Shown: positions 21,126-31,827, counted from the first letter of the stretch. The stretch: 64,000 bases of DNA from Leptidea sinapis (GCF_905404315.1 NC_066309.1:7502001-7566000); one strand, 5' to 3'. Notes: a model not told the origin generated them from the sequence alone. Numbers and translations are program-made.

Positions 21126-21285
21126 TAAAAAAAAACTGCGTTTAAAAAAACCGACTTCTAAAACTGAAAAGTATTAAATAACTAAAAAATTAATTTAATA
21201 CACCTCTTATACAAACTTTACCTTTAATATTAATAAAATACTATTATTTATTTGTGCTACATCTTGATAGATTTGAAGTCGGTGC
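21126..21285 (+). mobile_element. ACCGACTTC foldback element, copy 1
   Basis: AAACCGACTTCTAAAACTGA, then ATTTAATACACCTCTTATAC and ATTAATAAAATACTATTATT match the reverse complement of 43590-43838 almost along its length. Only the left arm is complete; the right end has GAAGTCGGTGCC. Confidence 0.65.
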
Positions 21286-21580
21286 CAAGCAAAATGTAAT
21301 AGTAGGTACCTACACTCGCCACGCGTGACTTTGAGCGGGATAGTTTCGTCTAGAACAAAACAACCCAAGCGGACAGACACGAGTAGCCAGACAACCTCAT
21401 TATAGTAAGTAAGCTTTTTATATATTTTTTTTAGGGTTTGTTAACTTAAATATGTTGTGTGTACATTCTTGATATGTAGAAAGTGTACAAGTAGAGGTAA
21501 ATTATAATATGAAGTTAATTATTTGCATCCAGATTGGTGATCACTTTTCAGTCGATAGCTTAATATCCTGCACAAACGCG

Positions 21581-21588
21581 AATCCACT
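21581..21588. other. Candidate target-site duplication, left
   Basis: AATCCACT here equals 23311-23318 just after the (ATT)n tail of the ORF1-type element. An 8-base match could arise by chance in a 500-base search, so this is tentative. Confidence 0.45.
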
Positions 21589-22053
21589 GTTATGGTCACT
21601 ATGGGTATACCCACGACCCTAATAGGCTTGCAATGATTTCCAAACTGCAAGTTCCAAAGAGTAAATATAACCGTGGCTCCAAGTTATTTAAGCAACATAT
21701 CGCCCGAGTGAAATTATTGCACATCGTCAAACTAGCATAGCACTTTTCGGAAGTTATCGAAAGCTGTTGTTCGTGACTTCAGCCAGTCATCCATACCACC
21801 GCTGCACATGGGGATGAAACCCTCGCTCATCGCTAAGGGTGGAGCTGATATGAATGTGTTAAATAAAATTAATGGTTATTTCTAAGAATCACTTAAGCCC
21901 TGACTAAAAGTGTCAGGACTGAATCTAAAGTGCTATCATATATAAACCAGTTCAGTTCCGAGCGCGCTCGGTAACGTACATGCTCACTGAACTTACAAAT
22001 ATAATTTATATTCGCGATCTGTGCGGTAACCGCCGCTGCACGCTATTGTGACT

Positions 22054-23214
22054 ATGAGTTCCGAAAAGCTCATAGCCAATGAATTGCTGGCATTCCTTCA
22101 GCACGCAATTGATAGTATGGACGAGATCAGCATCATCCAGATCTGTGCATCAAATTTCAAGAGTGAGGAGATCATCAACGCCAAGACGCTCCTGTACGAG
22201 GTTTTGATGAAAACCGAACAGATGCCGTCCCGCAGAAGGGATGAAAGGGGAGAGAGAAGTCTTCAGGACATGATAAATCTCCTGAAGGTTACTGATCCTG
22301 ACGACGTACCGTCTTTCGTGGAAAGGAACTTGAACAATTTACCGCCCGTCACCTTCGACCATGTCGACGTCACCAGGTTGCTGAAGGACATCACAAACCT
22401 CAAGGCAGGCCTGGCAGAAGTAGTGTTGAAATTAGAGGCATCTCAGTACACCATCAGGGACCTGCAAGCTGAAGTTGCGACTTTGCGCAACAATACCGTT
22501 GTAAGTAGGTCAATAGAGGCCAATAACATCAACACACGACGTGGGGCTTGCATTGCTTCGCCAGCGAGTATTGAATCAGCGAAATTCGACTCGACACCGG
22601 CCGCTGCACCCGCACGTGTAAGCGGTAATGTACTTGCCGCCCGTCCCTCACCTTTTCCCCTGTCGGAGATGTCGCCTGCTGTCGTTACGTCAACACCTCA
22701 ACGTGACTATGCTGCTGCCATCCGCCAGCAACCTAGAAAGCGGACAGTGCTGAGGACAGAAAGTGGAAGCGGGCACGCCCGCAACAAACCCGCTTGTAGA
22801 GCTGTGTCGAAGGGTCTGACCAACAAGGATGGCTTCATTAAGGTGGAGCGGAAGAAGAGGAGACCTCCTAGTCATAACCAATGTGGCACAGCACCGATAG
22901 GACAGAACCAGCTCCTGCGTCCCGTAATCCCAGCGACGTATATCTACGTCTCTCGCTTTCACCACACCACCAAGGCCTCCGACATTGTTCAGTACTTGGT
23001 GGAGAAGACAAGGTTCCGGTTGGGTGTCGAAAAGTTGGTGATGCGTCACGCAGTAGACTTCAACTCTTTTGTTGTTCGCGTCCCGACAGAACATATTTCA
23101 ACCTTCCTGGACGTGCAGCTATGGCCGAAGGGGGTCGTGTTCCACAAGTATCGCGGACGTCGCCGACCGCCGGAAGCTACCGAACCCGCGCCTCACATCA
23201 CCGCGAAAATGTGA
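22054..23214 (+). CDS. Retroelement ORF1-type protein, intact (386 aa)
   Basis: This is the only long intact ORF in the window. ATG at 22054 is chosen because an in-frame TAA lies at 22027-22029; the codon at 22048 is GTG. Layout from the ATG: an acidic helical N-terminal region (residues 5-95, NELLAFLQHAIDSMDEISII), a conserved-looking PPVTFDHVDVTRLLKDI (98-114), a likely coiled coil (about 106-146, LKLEASQYTIRDLQAEVATL), a basic proline-rich linker (150-285, ERKKRRPP), and a compact C-terminal fold (about 304-376, YIYVSRFHHTTKASDIVQYL to WPKGVVFHKYRGRRRP) with an RRM-like pattern. Coiled coil plus RNA-binding fold is the layout of LINE ORF1/Gag proteins that coat element RNA. I know very similar proteins as repeated sequences in Lepidoptera, some mislabelled as host genes. 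No CCHC knuckle is seen. Function is inferred. Confidence 0.7.
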   Translation: MSSEKLIANELLAFLQHAIDSMDEISIIQICASNFKSEEIINAKTLLYEVLMKTEQMPSRRRDERGERSLQDMINLLKVTDPDDVPSFVERNLNNLPPVTFDHVDVTRLLKDITNLKAGLAEVVLKLEASQYTIRDLQAEVATLRNNTVVSRSIEANNINTRRGACIASPASIESAKFDSTPAAAPARVSGNVLAARPSPFPLSEMSPAVVTSTPQRDYAAAIRQQPRKRTVLRTESGSGHARNKPACRAVSKGLTNKDGFIKVERKKRRPPSHNQCGTAPIGQNQLLRPVIPATYIYVSRFHHTTKASDIVQYLVEKTRFRLGVEKLVMRHAVDFNSFVVRVPTEHISTFLDVQLWPKGVVFHKYRGRRRPPEATEPAPHITAKM

Positions 23215-23285
23215 CGTAGATTTAAGTTATATATCATATGTATGTTAGACTATAAGGTATTTATTTTATGGGCCATGTAGCCTGA

Positions 23286-23291
23286 AATAAA
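23286..23291 (+). promoter_or_regulatory. Polyadenylation signal AATAAA
   Basis: It lies 72 bases after the ORF1 stop and is followed by the ATT-repeat tail. The truncated copy at 53345 keeps the same signal. Confidence 0.7.
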
Positions 23292-23364
23292 GGAATTATT
23301 ATTATTATAAAATCCACTACGTTGGCAGAAACTGGTAACTACTGCAGACCGACAAACGAAGAAA

Positions 23365-23600
23365 AGTAGGATATCTGGGTGGTGTCATATGAAATATGAA
23401 CTTCAAAAACTTCTAATGATGGGAAAGATAAAGGGAAATCGAAACGGCAGACGTAGACAGAAATCATGCTTGCGAAACATTAGGGTCTCGACCAATAGCA
23501 AAAGACCTGGGAGAGGAAAACTTGTTACAAATACTAGGAGAAAAAAGTTCAGTGAACTAATATGGCTAGCCTCCAGTAGTGGTAAAGTACACGACAAGAG
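23365..23600 (+). pseudogene. LINE ORF2 C-terminal fragment
   Basis: KVGYLGGVI, then a stop and YELQKLLMMGKIKGNRNGRR, RQKSCLRNIR. These match the R-K-x-x-YLGHV-x(6)-YELLQLIMxGKIxGKRGxGRRxxSWLRNIR signature after the RT of endonuclease-RT LINEs. Several frame changes and stops follow. It sits directly downstream of the ORF1-type element but in a separate, older copy. Confidence 0.65.
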
Positions 23601-23934
23601 AGAGAGAAAATTGTTCGGAGACTTTTATTTCCCTTAGATGATATTTCTCCCACCGTGCTCAGAGCGTGCGCCCCTAAGTTGACTTCGGTGGAAACGCGTT
23701 AATTCCGGCACTGAATGAATGAATATGAATGAATATTCAAAGGGCGTACCAGACACCCATTGTCCATTATATCCTTAAAAAGGTGACAGCTAAAGCTAAC
23801 TAATGTCAAAGCATATTACTATGACATCCCTGCTCTATAAAATTATTGATAGTAGAGCCGCCAGTTCTTGTTCAGCTTTCGTCATGGCTGGCGGATGTTC
23901 TGGTATATCAAACAAAAAGTGTTACCATCAAAAG

Positions 23935-24262
23935 TTATCACGGGGAGTGTTCCTAAGAGCTGTTTAACCTGATTCCTGCCACCTAATTCCACCTTCGCAC
24001 AACACGCCACAAGTTAGGATATCATCCCCACCATCAGAATGTGTGGTGGTCCTCCACAGTGTAGTTTTCAACGAGCTTTCTTCCACGTTCCACAAAGCTG
24101 TGAATTGAGGTTCGTTGTGCGATGTTTCCGGGACGATACGACATTTCATTTCATTTTAAATATTTAATCAAATTAAATATGTGTATTTAATATTGTATAT
24201 CAAATAAGATATGTGTATTTTCATTTTCATTTTAATTAAGCCTTAAAGGCCGGCAACGCTAC
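23935..24262 (+). pseudogene. LINE-B copy, plus orientation, with insertion
   Basis: CACGGGGAGTGTTCC to GGGACGATACGACATTTCAT is LINE-B in plus orientation. An AT-rich stretch (24146-24235) with repeated ATTAAATATGTGTATTT-like phrases intervenes before the 3' part AAGCCTTAAAGGCCGGCAAC. Confidence 0.7.
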
Positions 24263-24269
24263 TGTGGTG

Positions 24270-25305
24270 TGTGACTCTGAAATCAAAGGAAGGGTTGGCA
24301 GTAAGTCTTTATATAACTATGGCTATTGATTGTATATATGTCAAAGTACTTTTCTTGAAACTTCCATCATTTTGTGTCTCCCGAGAGTTTTTTCCAGTTA
24401 GTGGAACAGCTTTCTCACTCGCCGCAGCATAGGTTGTTGCCAAACCCGAAGCACGTGATTGCTAGAGCTCCCGAAGTCTATATCTCTCTTACACTGTTTA
24501 TTCTGTAAATTAATGTTATGTTGGTTGCCTCTCATGACCGTACTATTGAAGTAGGTACGCCATGCAAACCAGTCATACAGGTCTGTATCGGGATATCTCT
24601 ATATCACTGGTCCATACCAGTGCTGGAGAAAACTGGCATCTTATCGAGTCATCTCTATAGAATACGAAGAATACGGAAATGTAGCTTGTTCAACCACACC
24701 CCTAAAAGACTTAATTTTGCGCGTAAACCACAAAAATAGTAGATTTTACAACGAGTGCACAAAACGAACGATAAAATGGTTTTGTGGACGAGTTATAAAC
24801 TCTGCTTTTCATTTCGATTGCGAGGAAATAAAACAGTAGTATAACTTAACATTTGTGTAATTATTAATATTCAAAACTAAAATTAGTACAGTTTTGAATA
24901 CTGAAGGATATTGTTTTTCCCGGCATATTAACGGTATTTTTCAGAATTTGTGAAGATGACGTCATATTGTGAGAAGATGGCTCTGACGACATTTACAAAA
25001 CTATCGTAAACTTTGAGTTATTTTTCCCGAGACTTCGGTGGTAATATCTGTTATTACAATTACTATATACAACTCTCTGTGCATTAATTTCCATAAGCGA
25101 GTCAAAATATCTGGATTTTAGATATTTAAAACAACACTTTATTTATTATACCTTACTTTAACAAATGTATTACTTAAGCTATGGTAATGTGAATGATGCT
25201 CCTCGCCAATGCTACTGTGTATATACTGTGGTGCGGTACTGCAGCGCAGGAAGAGGGTTACCGTTGTGTAGGATGTTGTTGAATACCAATACCCAGTATA
25301 ACTCC
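24270..25305. other. No recognised element
   Basis: Nothing could be supported. A mildly GC-rich patch at 24395-24475 has no frame of note. Confidence 0.4.
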
Positions 25306-25310
25306 ATTGT

Positions 25311-25407
25311 GTTCTTTTAATGAGTTCATTGTGTCATTCCTCCATAATGTTCTTTTAATGAGTTCATTGTGTCATTCCTCCATAATGTTCTTTTTATGAG
25401 TTCATTG
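25311..25407. repeat. Tandem repeat, 38-bp unit, about 2.5 copies
   Basis: Units start at 25311, 25349 and 25387 (GTTCTTTTAATGAGTTCATT, then GTGTCATTCCTCCATAAT). The first two are identical; the third has one change and is partial. Confidence 0.9.
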
Positions 25408-25767
25408 TTTAAATAATTCGTTCTTCGAAGTCCAGGGTGTTGATATAACTGTTTCCTCTGTCTGACCTTTGTGTCTATAAGGTCTTGATATATTGTTATT
25501 CATTTAATGAACATAAATCATTAAATGAACATAAAGTGTAAAAATGTATGAGATTTCTTCTTAAAATGAACTCTAAGGTTCTGGGTGGCTTGACTAGCGT
25601 ATTAGGAGAGAGTGCTAATTCTTTTTCTTCACTGGACATTTCTTACAATTTTAGCAAATTTGAAGAAATTAAAAAACGCACGAAATGGCAAAACCTGTTT
25701 CCCGCCGCTTTTTTTTTAAATCTTACGACATTGATATTTGGCTTGGGCTCCAGACCTATACAGTCTA

Positions 25768-26192
25768 CTATATATTTTTTTATGGAATAGGAGGACAAAC
25801 GAGCGTACGGATCACCTGGTGTTAAGTGATCACCGCCGCCCACAATCTCTTGCAACACCAGAGGAAGCACAGGAGCGTTGCCGGCCTTTAAGGAAGGAGT
25901 ACGCCCTTTTTTTTGAAGGTACCCGTGTCGTATCGACCCGGAAACACCGCACAAGGAAACTCATTCCACAGCTTTGTAGTACGTGGAAGAAAGCTCCTTG
26001 AAAACCGCACTGTGGAGGACCGCCACACATCCAGATGGTGGGGATGATATCCTAACTTGTGGCGTATCGTGCGAAGGTGGAATTCGGCGGCAGGAATCAG
26101 GTTAAACAGCTCTTCGGAGCACTCCCCGTGATAAATGCGGTAGAAGCCACACAATGAAGCTACATCTCTACGCAACGCCAAGTGATCCAGTG
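25768..26192 (-). pseudogene. LINE-B copy, well preserved 3' end
   Basis: The minus strand reads ALRRDVASLCGFYRIYHGEC, SEELFNLIPAAEFHLRTIRH, SFLPRTTKLWNEFPCAVFPG and GTFKKK. A frame change in the A/T run near 25910 then precedes FLKGRQRSCASSGVARDC. The 3' UTR ends at 25768 in a T-run on the plus strand. It is 5'-truncated inside the RT thumb. Confidence 0.8.
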
Positions 26193-26194
26193 AT

Positions 26195-27145
26195 TTTTTA
26201 ATTAATTAAATAACCTACTGTATTTTAATTTTTAATATCTTTTATGTCTTAAAAAACACATGAGGTAAATAAATTAAAGTAAATATTATAAAATAACAAA
26301 TTCTCTCTCTGAACTTTTTATTGTGTATGGCTGTATGGCTCATTTACTTTGCCATAATATAAATACATTAGTGACATTAATATAAATGCACTTGTGCACA
26401 AAAATCGATTTTGTGCAGCCTATATCGTGCATAAATAAGCAATTTCAGAGCATGAGAAGTTAAAAAATAATTTGTTGTTTAAACGATGTTCGATTTTATT
26501 GTTGAAAATATGGACGCCCGTGCACGAGTCAATATTATGTGAATGTCATGTCTTTTTAATGTCAATATATTCTACATGCTGTAATGGGCTCTCTTGTTGT
26601 TATTTTAATAAATAGTTCTCTCATTTAAATCCTGCAGGTGGGCCACGACCTGCGTAGTCAAATGATAGCTCTTCGGATCTCGACACATCGAAATGTAAAT
26701 AGAAAATAGCTTTGCACACTGAAGGTGTGAAATAAAATGAAATTTAATTAAATAATTGTATTTTAGGTACCTAATTATTTTAGTGTGTATGAATATTTAT
26801 TTATTTTATTTTCATTTTTGTGCTTTGAGTTTATACTTAATTAATAAATTTATTTGTAATAATTTAGTAAAGAAAATGCCTTTGGCCTTATTTCATCATT
26901 TGCCCATGTGAGACTTTGTTAAGACGATATATATTTTGTTAACATTCGGATGACTGTAACCAAAATCTTCCTCGAAGGCTGGGTCTTTAATCCTACACAG
27001 ACGATTTACTAAATTTGCGAAATCAATTAATTACTTTTTTATATCGTTTAATATTTTAAATTAATCACGCCTCGTTAAATTTTTGTACACGATAATTAGT
27101 ACTGTACACACTATTGAAGAATCCCTTTGAAATTTTCCTAGACCT
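26195..27145. other. AT-rich stretch, nothing recognised
   Basis: One near-palindrome, TGCACAAAAATCGATTTTGTGCA at about 26395-26417, is the only structure noted. Confidence 0.4.
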
Positions 27146-27146
27146 C

Positions 27147-27690
27147 TAAATATGATTTATTTAAAAAATATTTCATATTTTGAACATCAATGTAATCATA
27201 ATTAAGCTTGTAAGGTATCGGTCTCTTAAAATCAATTAAATATCTTTCCAATAAATAATAATATGAATAAGGCTGGAAATATGATTTATATAAAAAATAT
27301 TTTACATCAATGTAATATAAATCTTAACAATTTGTTATGTTATTAAAGTGATCGCCCTCACTACTAGGATTAATAAACAAATAAAATTTGAAAACGAAAT
27401 TTTATTAACCATGCGGGACTCGAACCCACGACCTGAGAGTTGAACAAGGCATACAAGATTTTATGACGATACGTCTCTCGAGCGGTTAGTTCAGTTGGAA
27501 TAGCACTCGCATGGGACGCGAGAGGTTGTTTTCAAACTTTATTTGTGATAATTAAGTCTTAATATCAGTCTCTTAAAATCAATGAAATATCTTCCCGATA
27601 AATAATAATACGAATAAGACCGTTATAAACATATTGGGGATAGGTCTTTCAATTATAATAAAATATGATTTCAAAAATATTGTTTATAAA
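27147..27690. repeat. Local tandem duplication split by tRNA-like SINE sequence
   Basis: Block X (ATATGATTTATTTAAAAAAT, CATCAATGTAAT) occurs at 27151 and 27281, with a weaker form at 27663. Block Y (TCTCTTAAAATCAATTAAAT, CCAATAAATAATAATATGAA) occurs at 27222 and 27561. The order is X-Y-X-[SINE]-Y-X. Between the second X and second Y lie two tRNA-like segments: a minus-oriented one (GCGGGACTCGAACCCACGA) and a plus-oriented one (GAGCGGTTAGTTCAGTTGGA) at about 27410-27535. Confidence 0.65.
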
Positions 27691-27750
27691 AATGCATTTA
27701 CACTCGATTATTGAATCGAGATGTTGTACACAATAAATGTTCCGCTGTAG

Positions 27751-27864
27751 AGGAGTATGAAAGCGTTGGCGCGAAAGACGTGTCACATCCGGTGGAAACG
27801 GAAGCCACCGCGCCCGCGCTACCGGACGCAGCCAACGTGAGGCCATACTAGCAATGCACTGAAG
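27751..27864 (+). CDS. Candidate 114-bp exon with an in-frame stop
   Basis: An acceptor-like CCGCTGTAG ends at 27750, and a consensus donor GAAG|GTAAGA follows 27864. The frame reads EYESVGAKDVSHPVETEATA, PALPDAANVRPY and then TAG, leaving 14 bases to the donor. The composition is strikingly GC-rich for the region. On the minus strand another open frame exists (MASRWLRPVARARWLPFPPD), so strand is not certain. I recognise no family. It could be an alternative or terminal exon, or a repeat piece. Confidence 0.35.
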
Positions 27865-27869
27865 GTAAG

Positions 27870-28505
27870 AATACTGTAGACATAGCATATGATAAACTTC
27901 TCTTCCAATTTTAAACAAGTTCAAAAGTCGGCAATACTTTTGGTTTGGTCAACATGATCAATAAAATTTATGTTTCATACTTTCCCCTAAATTTATTTTG
28001 TATCTAATTATCAACGGCTCTTGTTAAAGTATGTAAGTGCGATTGCACTTTCTCTTTTTTTTAACTCGCTAATCTCTGGATCATTTTGTATATAGTACGG
28101 TACAAGCTAGTTATATAAATATTATAAGCTATAGTTATATTCGATTTATAGGCCTTTAAAGATTTTTTTTTATAAAAATATTGATTCTCAGTGCATCTAA
28201 AAACACTTGTGCGGTACCAAGTAAGCGCATTATTATTTCTTATAACTAACCCATCATAGGAATTTAGTAAGAAAAAAATATATGCAAATGAAACCAGGGG
28301 CACTGCTTGTTTACATGGAATGTGAAGAATCGTTTTTTAGTAATATCCATATTTAGTCATACGTTGTATAAAATCATAAAAATCAAAGCAAGAGCTAGAA
28401 CATTGCGAATAATTTCTTTTAAGAAATGCTTTTTAAAAATAGCTTATACTTGTCCCATATACACTAGAATGACGTCTACCCTTAAGAAATCTTTCTAAAA
28501 GCTTA
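27870..28505. other. AT-rich stretch, nothing recognised
   Basis: No feature could be supported. Confidence 0.4.
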
Positions 28506-28512
28506 AACTTGT

Positions 28513-29159
28513 ACGGCCTTACAAATAAACTTAAACTTAACATTAACTTTAACCAAGATTACGCAAAATGTTTAAGATAGACATGTTGCTTGTGTTTGGT
28601 TTATTATACTGACCTTTAACTATTTACCACTGGATTGGCGGCTGTCAAAGTACTTTTGTGCCTGTTTGATATTCGCCATTTTGGCGCTGTTAGACGTAGC
28701 GAGAGTCTGTGGTACTAAAAGTAGTTATGACGACCTCAGCTAAACAAACACTGATAGATGGTGGGAAACTATTTACAAAAAAAATGTGTACTATATAACG
28801 TTGATTCCTTAAGCATAAATAAGACGGGAAATGAACGATTTTGCAAAAATATTTCAGAGTCCTGACCGCTCTGTCGCAGCCATTTGTATTATATGTCAAA
28901 ATTTCTTTTCTGGACGCTCAAGAGTGGCGCTTCAAATAGCCACAAAAAATTTGCTGTCAAACGTCCTGACCAGTGGTGTTTATACAGGTCAGTGGTTTAT
29001 TCGGACGTAAAATGTTTCCCGCGTTTATTTGCAAGGCTGCCTGAATTTCGAAAACTTCAAAATTATCATTGTATTGACAGTTTTGTCAGCTATATAGTCA
29101 ACATTTTGCATATTCTTTGTTTATTCTCGGTTATAACTTTATTCCAAGTTTATTTGTAA
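28513..29159. mobile_element. MITE-K copy 1, interrupted by another MITE
   Basis: The left end ACGGCCTTACAAATAAAC and the right end CCAAGTTTATTTGTAA are inverted repeats. The right end has lost its last bases. Internal blocks (CGTTTCCCGCGTTTATTTGC, GTATTGACAG) match 40298-40544 and 62563-63103. The copy is interrupted by 28607-28994; without that insert it is about 260 bases, like the other copies. Confidence 0.75.
28607..28994. mobile_element. 8-bp-TSD MITE (hAT or P type), copy 1, 388 bp
   Basis: The left end TACTGACCTTTAACTATTTA and the reversed right end CACTGACCTGTATAAACACC share a CACTGACC...CCACTGG frame. The flanks GTTTATTA (28599-28606) and GTTTATTC (28995-29002) agree at 7 of 8 bases. 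The host is MITE-K, whose uninterrupted copies have a single GGTTTGTTC or GGTTTATT at this point. A second copy is at 52466-52867. There is no transposase remnant. Confidence 0.8.
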
Positions 29160-29595
29160 TTGCTGTTATATAACCTATATATTGTGTGATAATACAATCT
29201 ACTTTTGTGGTAATATTTATATGTTGAACTGCTATCTATAAATTCTACTTATACATAAACTATGCGTACAGTATAATTAAGTAACGCCACCATAATAGCA
29301 ATTTAAAAAAAATAGCAATCAAGCAAAAAGCAAATATGTGAGGACCCTTTATGTAGGTTGTGAAGAGAAATGCTTATTCACGTTCCATTATGAAAAATGA
29401 ACAATGCGTAGAATCAAAATTATTTCAATTCTCAGGCCATGTCCATGCGAGAACGATGGACGGCCAACGAAAGCCAGAATGGCTCTCTCAATCGCTTCAC
29501 TACACGTTATCATACGACATTATCTGTCTGTTGCCATTCGGTGTTTAACATAACAGCAAGTTATACACAGTCTTACAAACACACGGTATTAGTAT
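29160..29595. other. No recognised element
   Basis: Upstream part of the frame leading into the LINE remnant; nothing is recognisable before about 29600. Confidence 0.4.
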
Positions 29596-29599
29596 TATT

Positions 29600-29925
29600 A
29601 CGTTACAGAGGCAATGGCAATCAGAAGGAGATCCGTAGAAGAACCAAAGTCACTGACATAGCCTAAATGATTGCGAAACTGAAGTGGCAGTGGGCAGGGA
29701 ACATAGTTCGACGGAAAGATGGCCGGTGGGACAGAAACGTCCTCGAATGGCGACCACGTACCGGAAGACGTAGTGTTGGTAGCACCCCCACAAGATGGAC
29801 CGACGATCTGGTCATGATCGCCGGAATACTTTGGACGAGGGCAGCGCAGGACCGGTCGTCGTGGAGATCCATGGGGAGAACTTTATCCAGCAGTGGACAT
29901 CTTCCAGCTTATGATGATGATGAAC
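29600..29925 (+). pseudogene. RTE-like LINE ORF2 C terminus, two lesions
   Basis: KEIRRRTKVTDIA, then an in-frame TAA (29664-29666), then IAKLKWQWAGNIVRRKDGRW, VLEWRPRTGRRSVG, PTRWTDDLVMIAG and RAAQDRSSWRSM. After that one extra G shifts the frame; the next frame gives GENFIQQWTSSSL and a stop, followed by an ATGATGATG tail. This is the typical C terminus of RTE-type endonuclease-RT proteins in insects. The stop and the frameshift make it inactive. Confidence 0.85.
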
Positions 29926-29989
29926 TTTACAATCGTAAAAGTAGATACAATTCCCAATTAACACAGCAAATACGATTACGTAATAGGAA

Positions 29990-30115
29990 CGTGATGTTCC
30001 CGGCATGCACGTGCGAAACAACCGCCTAGCTCGATAGTCCTTCCCTGACTGGCTCCCGGCGCTCGCCTGGCACCCGCTCTCGCCCGCACATACACCGCAA
30101 GCTAATTACGCCTGA
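29990..30115. other. GC-rich island, unidentified
   Basis: CCTAGCTCGATAGTCC, TGGCTCCCGGCGCTCGCCTG and CCGCTCTCGCCCGCACATAC stand out from the AT background. No conserved frame is seen. It could be a promoter or 5' UTR, or chance. Confidence 0.3.
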
Positions 30116-30855
30116 GCTAAGACAAATACCGAATTATCTTCGTACTTGCTTCTTGGCTCGACATTCTTGACTACGTCATACATACTCACAAATGTGAAGA
30201 CTTAAATCTTAATAATTATTTAGTTTAAACAGAACTGTTTTAAAATATTATTAACGAAGTAACTAGGTTTGTCATGTAGTATATTCTGTTAGTTCAAATA
30301 ATTATTATTTAATATAACAGAACTTTTATTCAATTATTCAAACAAAAAATAGTCCAAGTACAATTCGCGTATACCACAAGCCCTATTTACTTTTTTAACG
30401 GAATTTGTTTTCTGTTACGATACGGAGTCATACCGAGTTTCAAAATGACGTATGCCCTTTATATAGGTTGCACATCAATTTTGTTATAAAATCGTTTGCA
30501 CGTCAACATTGTCCTGACTCGTTACAATACTGACGTGGGTAATGTTTGCACTCGTACAGAATTGATTTACCCTAATCCGTAAATGTCACAGTATTTTCAA
30601 TCTCGTATGATTCAGTATTTAATGTGATTTTCAATACAGTAGTAGATATTCTTTGATATATTTAGTGTTCGCTCTTGGCTTGTATAAGAGTGCCGGTGTA
30701 TGAGAGCATAGACATGGTCACCTGGAATTTAAAGGAAATATAAATTATTTATAACTTGTATGCAATAAATGACTATTACGGGATTTATACGTATTGATAC
30801 TTCCATGCTTGACTCCTTATGGCATTGTCTTTTTTACAAATAGAAAAAGGACTTA
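30116..30855. other. No recognised element
   Basis: Nothing could be supported. Confidence 0.4.
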
Positions 30856-30861
30856 CAGTAA

Positions 30862-31115
30862 ACCATAGGCTATTTCTGCCGTGAAGCAGTAATGTGTAAG
30901 CATTATTGTGTTTCCGTCAGTAGGGTGTCGTAGCTGGTGATATTACTGAGCAAACGAGACTTATGTCTCAAAGAGACGAGGGAAATTGTAGTGCCACTCA
31001 GAATTTTTGATTTTTCAAGAATCCTGAGCGACACTGCATTGTTATGGGCAAGGCGTATCAATTACCATCAGCTGAACGTCCTGTTCGTCTCGTCCCTTAT
31101 TATCATAAAAAGTAC
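30862..31115 (+). repeat. Repeat C, copy 7 (5'-truncated)
   Basis: GCTATTTCTGCCGTGAAGCA to TCGTCTCGTCCCTTATTATC. Stem arms here are GTGCCACTCAG and CTGAGCGACAC, so pairing is partly lost. Confidence 0.8.
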
Positions 31116-31502
31116 TTACAGTACCGGAAGCGCACAGTGATATGATGAAAGCCGTAGTGAACAATCTCTCCAACCTTTGTCGGTGATATAAAGGAATTCT
31201 ATTCACGAGGTCAAAAGTGTACTTCACTAATGGGAATAAGATTGAAAATTAAAAACGCGAGGTAATTATACTAAATACAATTATTTTGTTGCTCTGATAT
31301 TCCTAAGTATGGAGCTTAATAGCTCACGTGCCTAAGTAAATTGTCTGTTCAAGTATAAATGTACATATATTTTTCATCATTTATATCTGAAGGAGATACA
31401 CACGGAGTGGTCACTATAGCACGCTGGTTCCAACATTTAAAGTAAAAGAGATATAATGAATTCAGGTAAATTAATGAAAATTTAACCAATTAATGAATTT
31501 AA

Positions 31503-31760
31503 TTTATTAATGAAAATATTTTTCTTATTTTATCCACGACTAATTCGTAAAGGATTGAGCTAATAAGAAGAAGTAGGAAGAAACTCATCAAGATGTACAT
31601 TTTCATCATTTTACAAATCATTTCAATCACAATATACTTATATTATGTAAAGTGATTACAGTGACAAACATACTCAAACGTAAGATAGTCAATGCCTTAC
31701 ACGAGTAAGTCAGAACTGTAAATTATGTAAATTAATACAAATCAAATGTTATTGTGTACA
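31503..31760 (-). repeat. Repeat G, copy 2
   Basis: The plus strand shows TTCGTAAAGGATTGAGCTAA and CCTTACACGAGTAAGTCAG, inverted relative to 7808-8155. Confidence 0.65.
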
Positions 31761-31827
31761 GTAGCTGCATCATCCACATACACCATAAAGAAATAAAGGT
31801 ATTTTGCCAGCATTTTATGAGCGATTA

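Larger units (their letters stand above)
21589..23310 (+). mobile_element. ORF1-only retroelement (half-LINE-like), about 1.7 kb
   Basis: The unit contains a 5' leader with a TATA-like CATATATAAACC at 21937 and a start-region CAGTTCAGTTCCGAGCGCGC. One long ORF (22054-23214) follows, then a 3' UTR, an AATAAA signal at 23286-23291 and a short (ATT)n tail. No RT or endonuclease frame is present. A 5'-truncated second copy of its 3' end (53345-53484) supports mobility by target-primed reverse transcription. The 5' boundary depends on the tentative AATCCACT duplication. Confidence 0.6.

Noticed and set aside
22690..23094. 134-codon minus-strand ORF
   Set aside because: It lies wholly within the ORF1-type gene on the other strand and is a GC-driven shadow.
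25311..25407. CRISPR-like or regulatory array
   Set aside because: Plain 38-bp tandem duplication without spacers.
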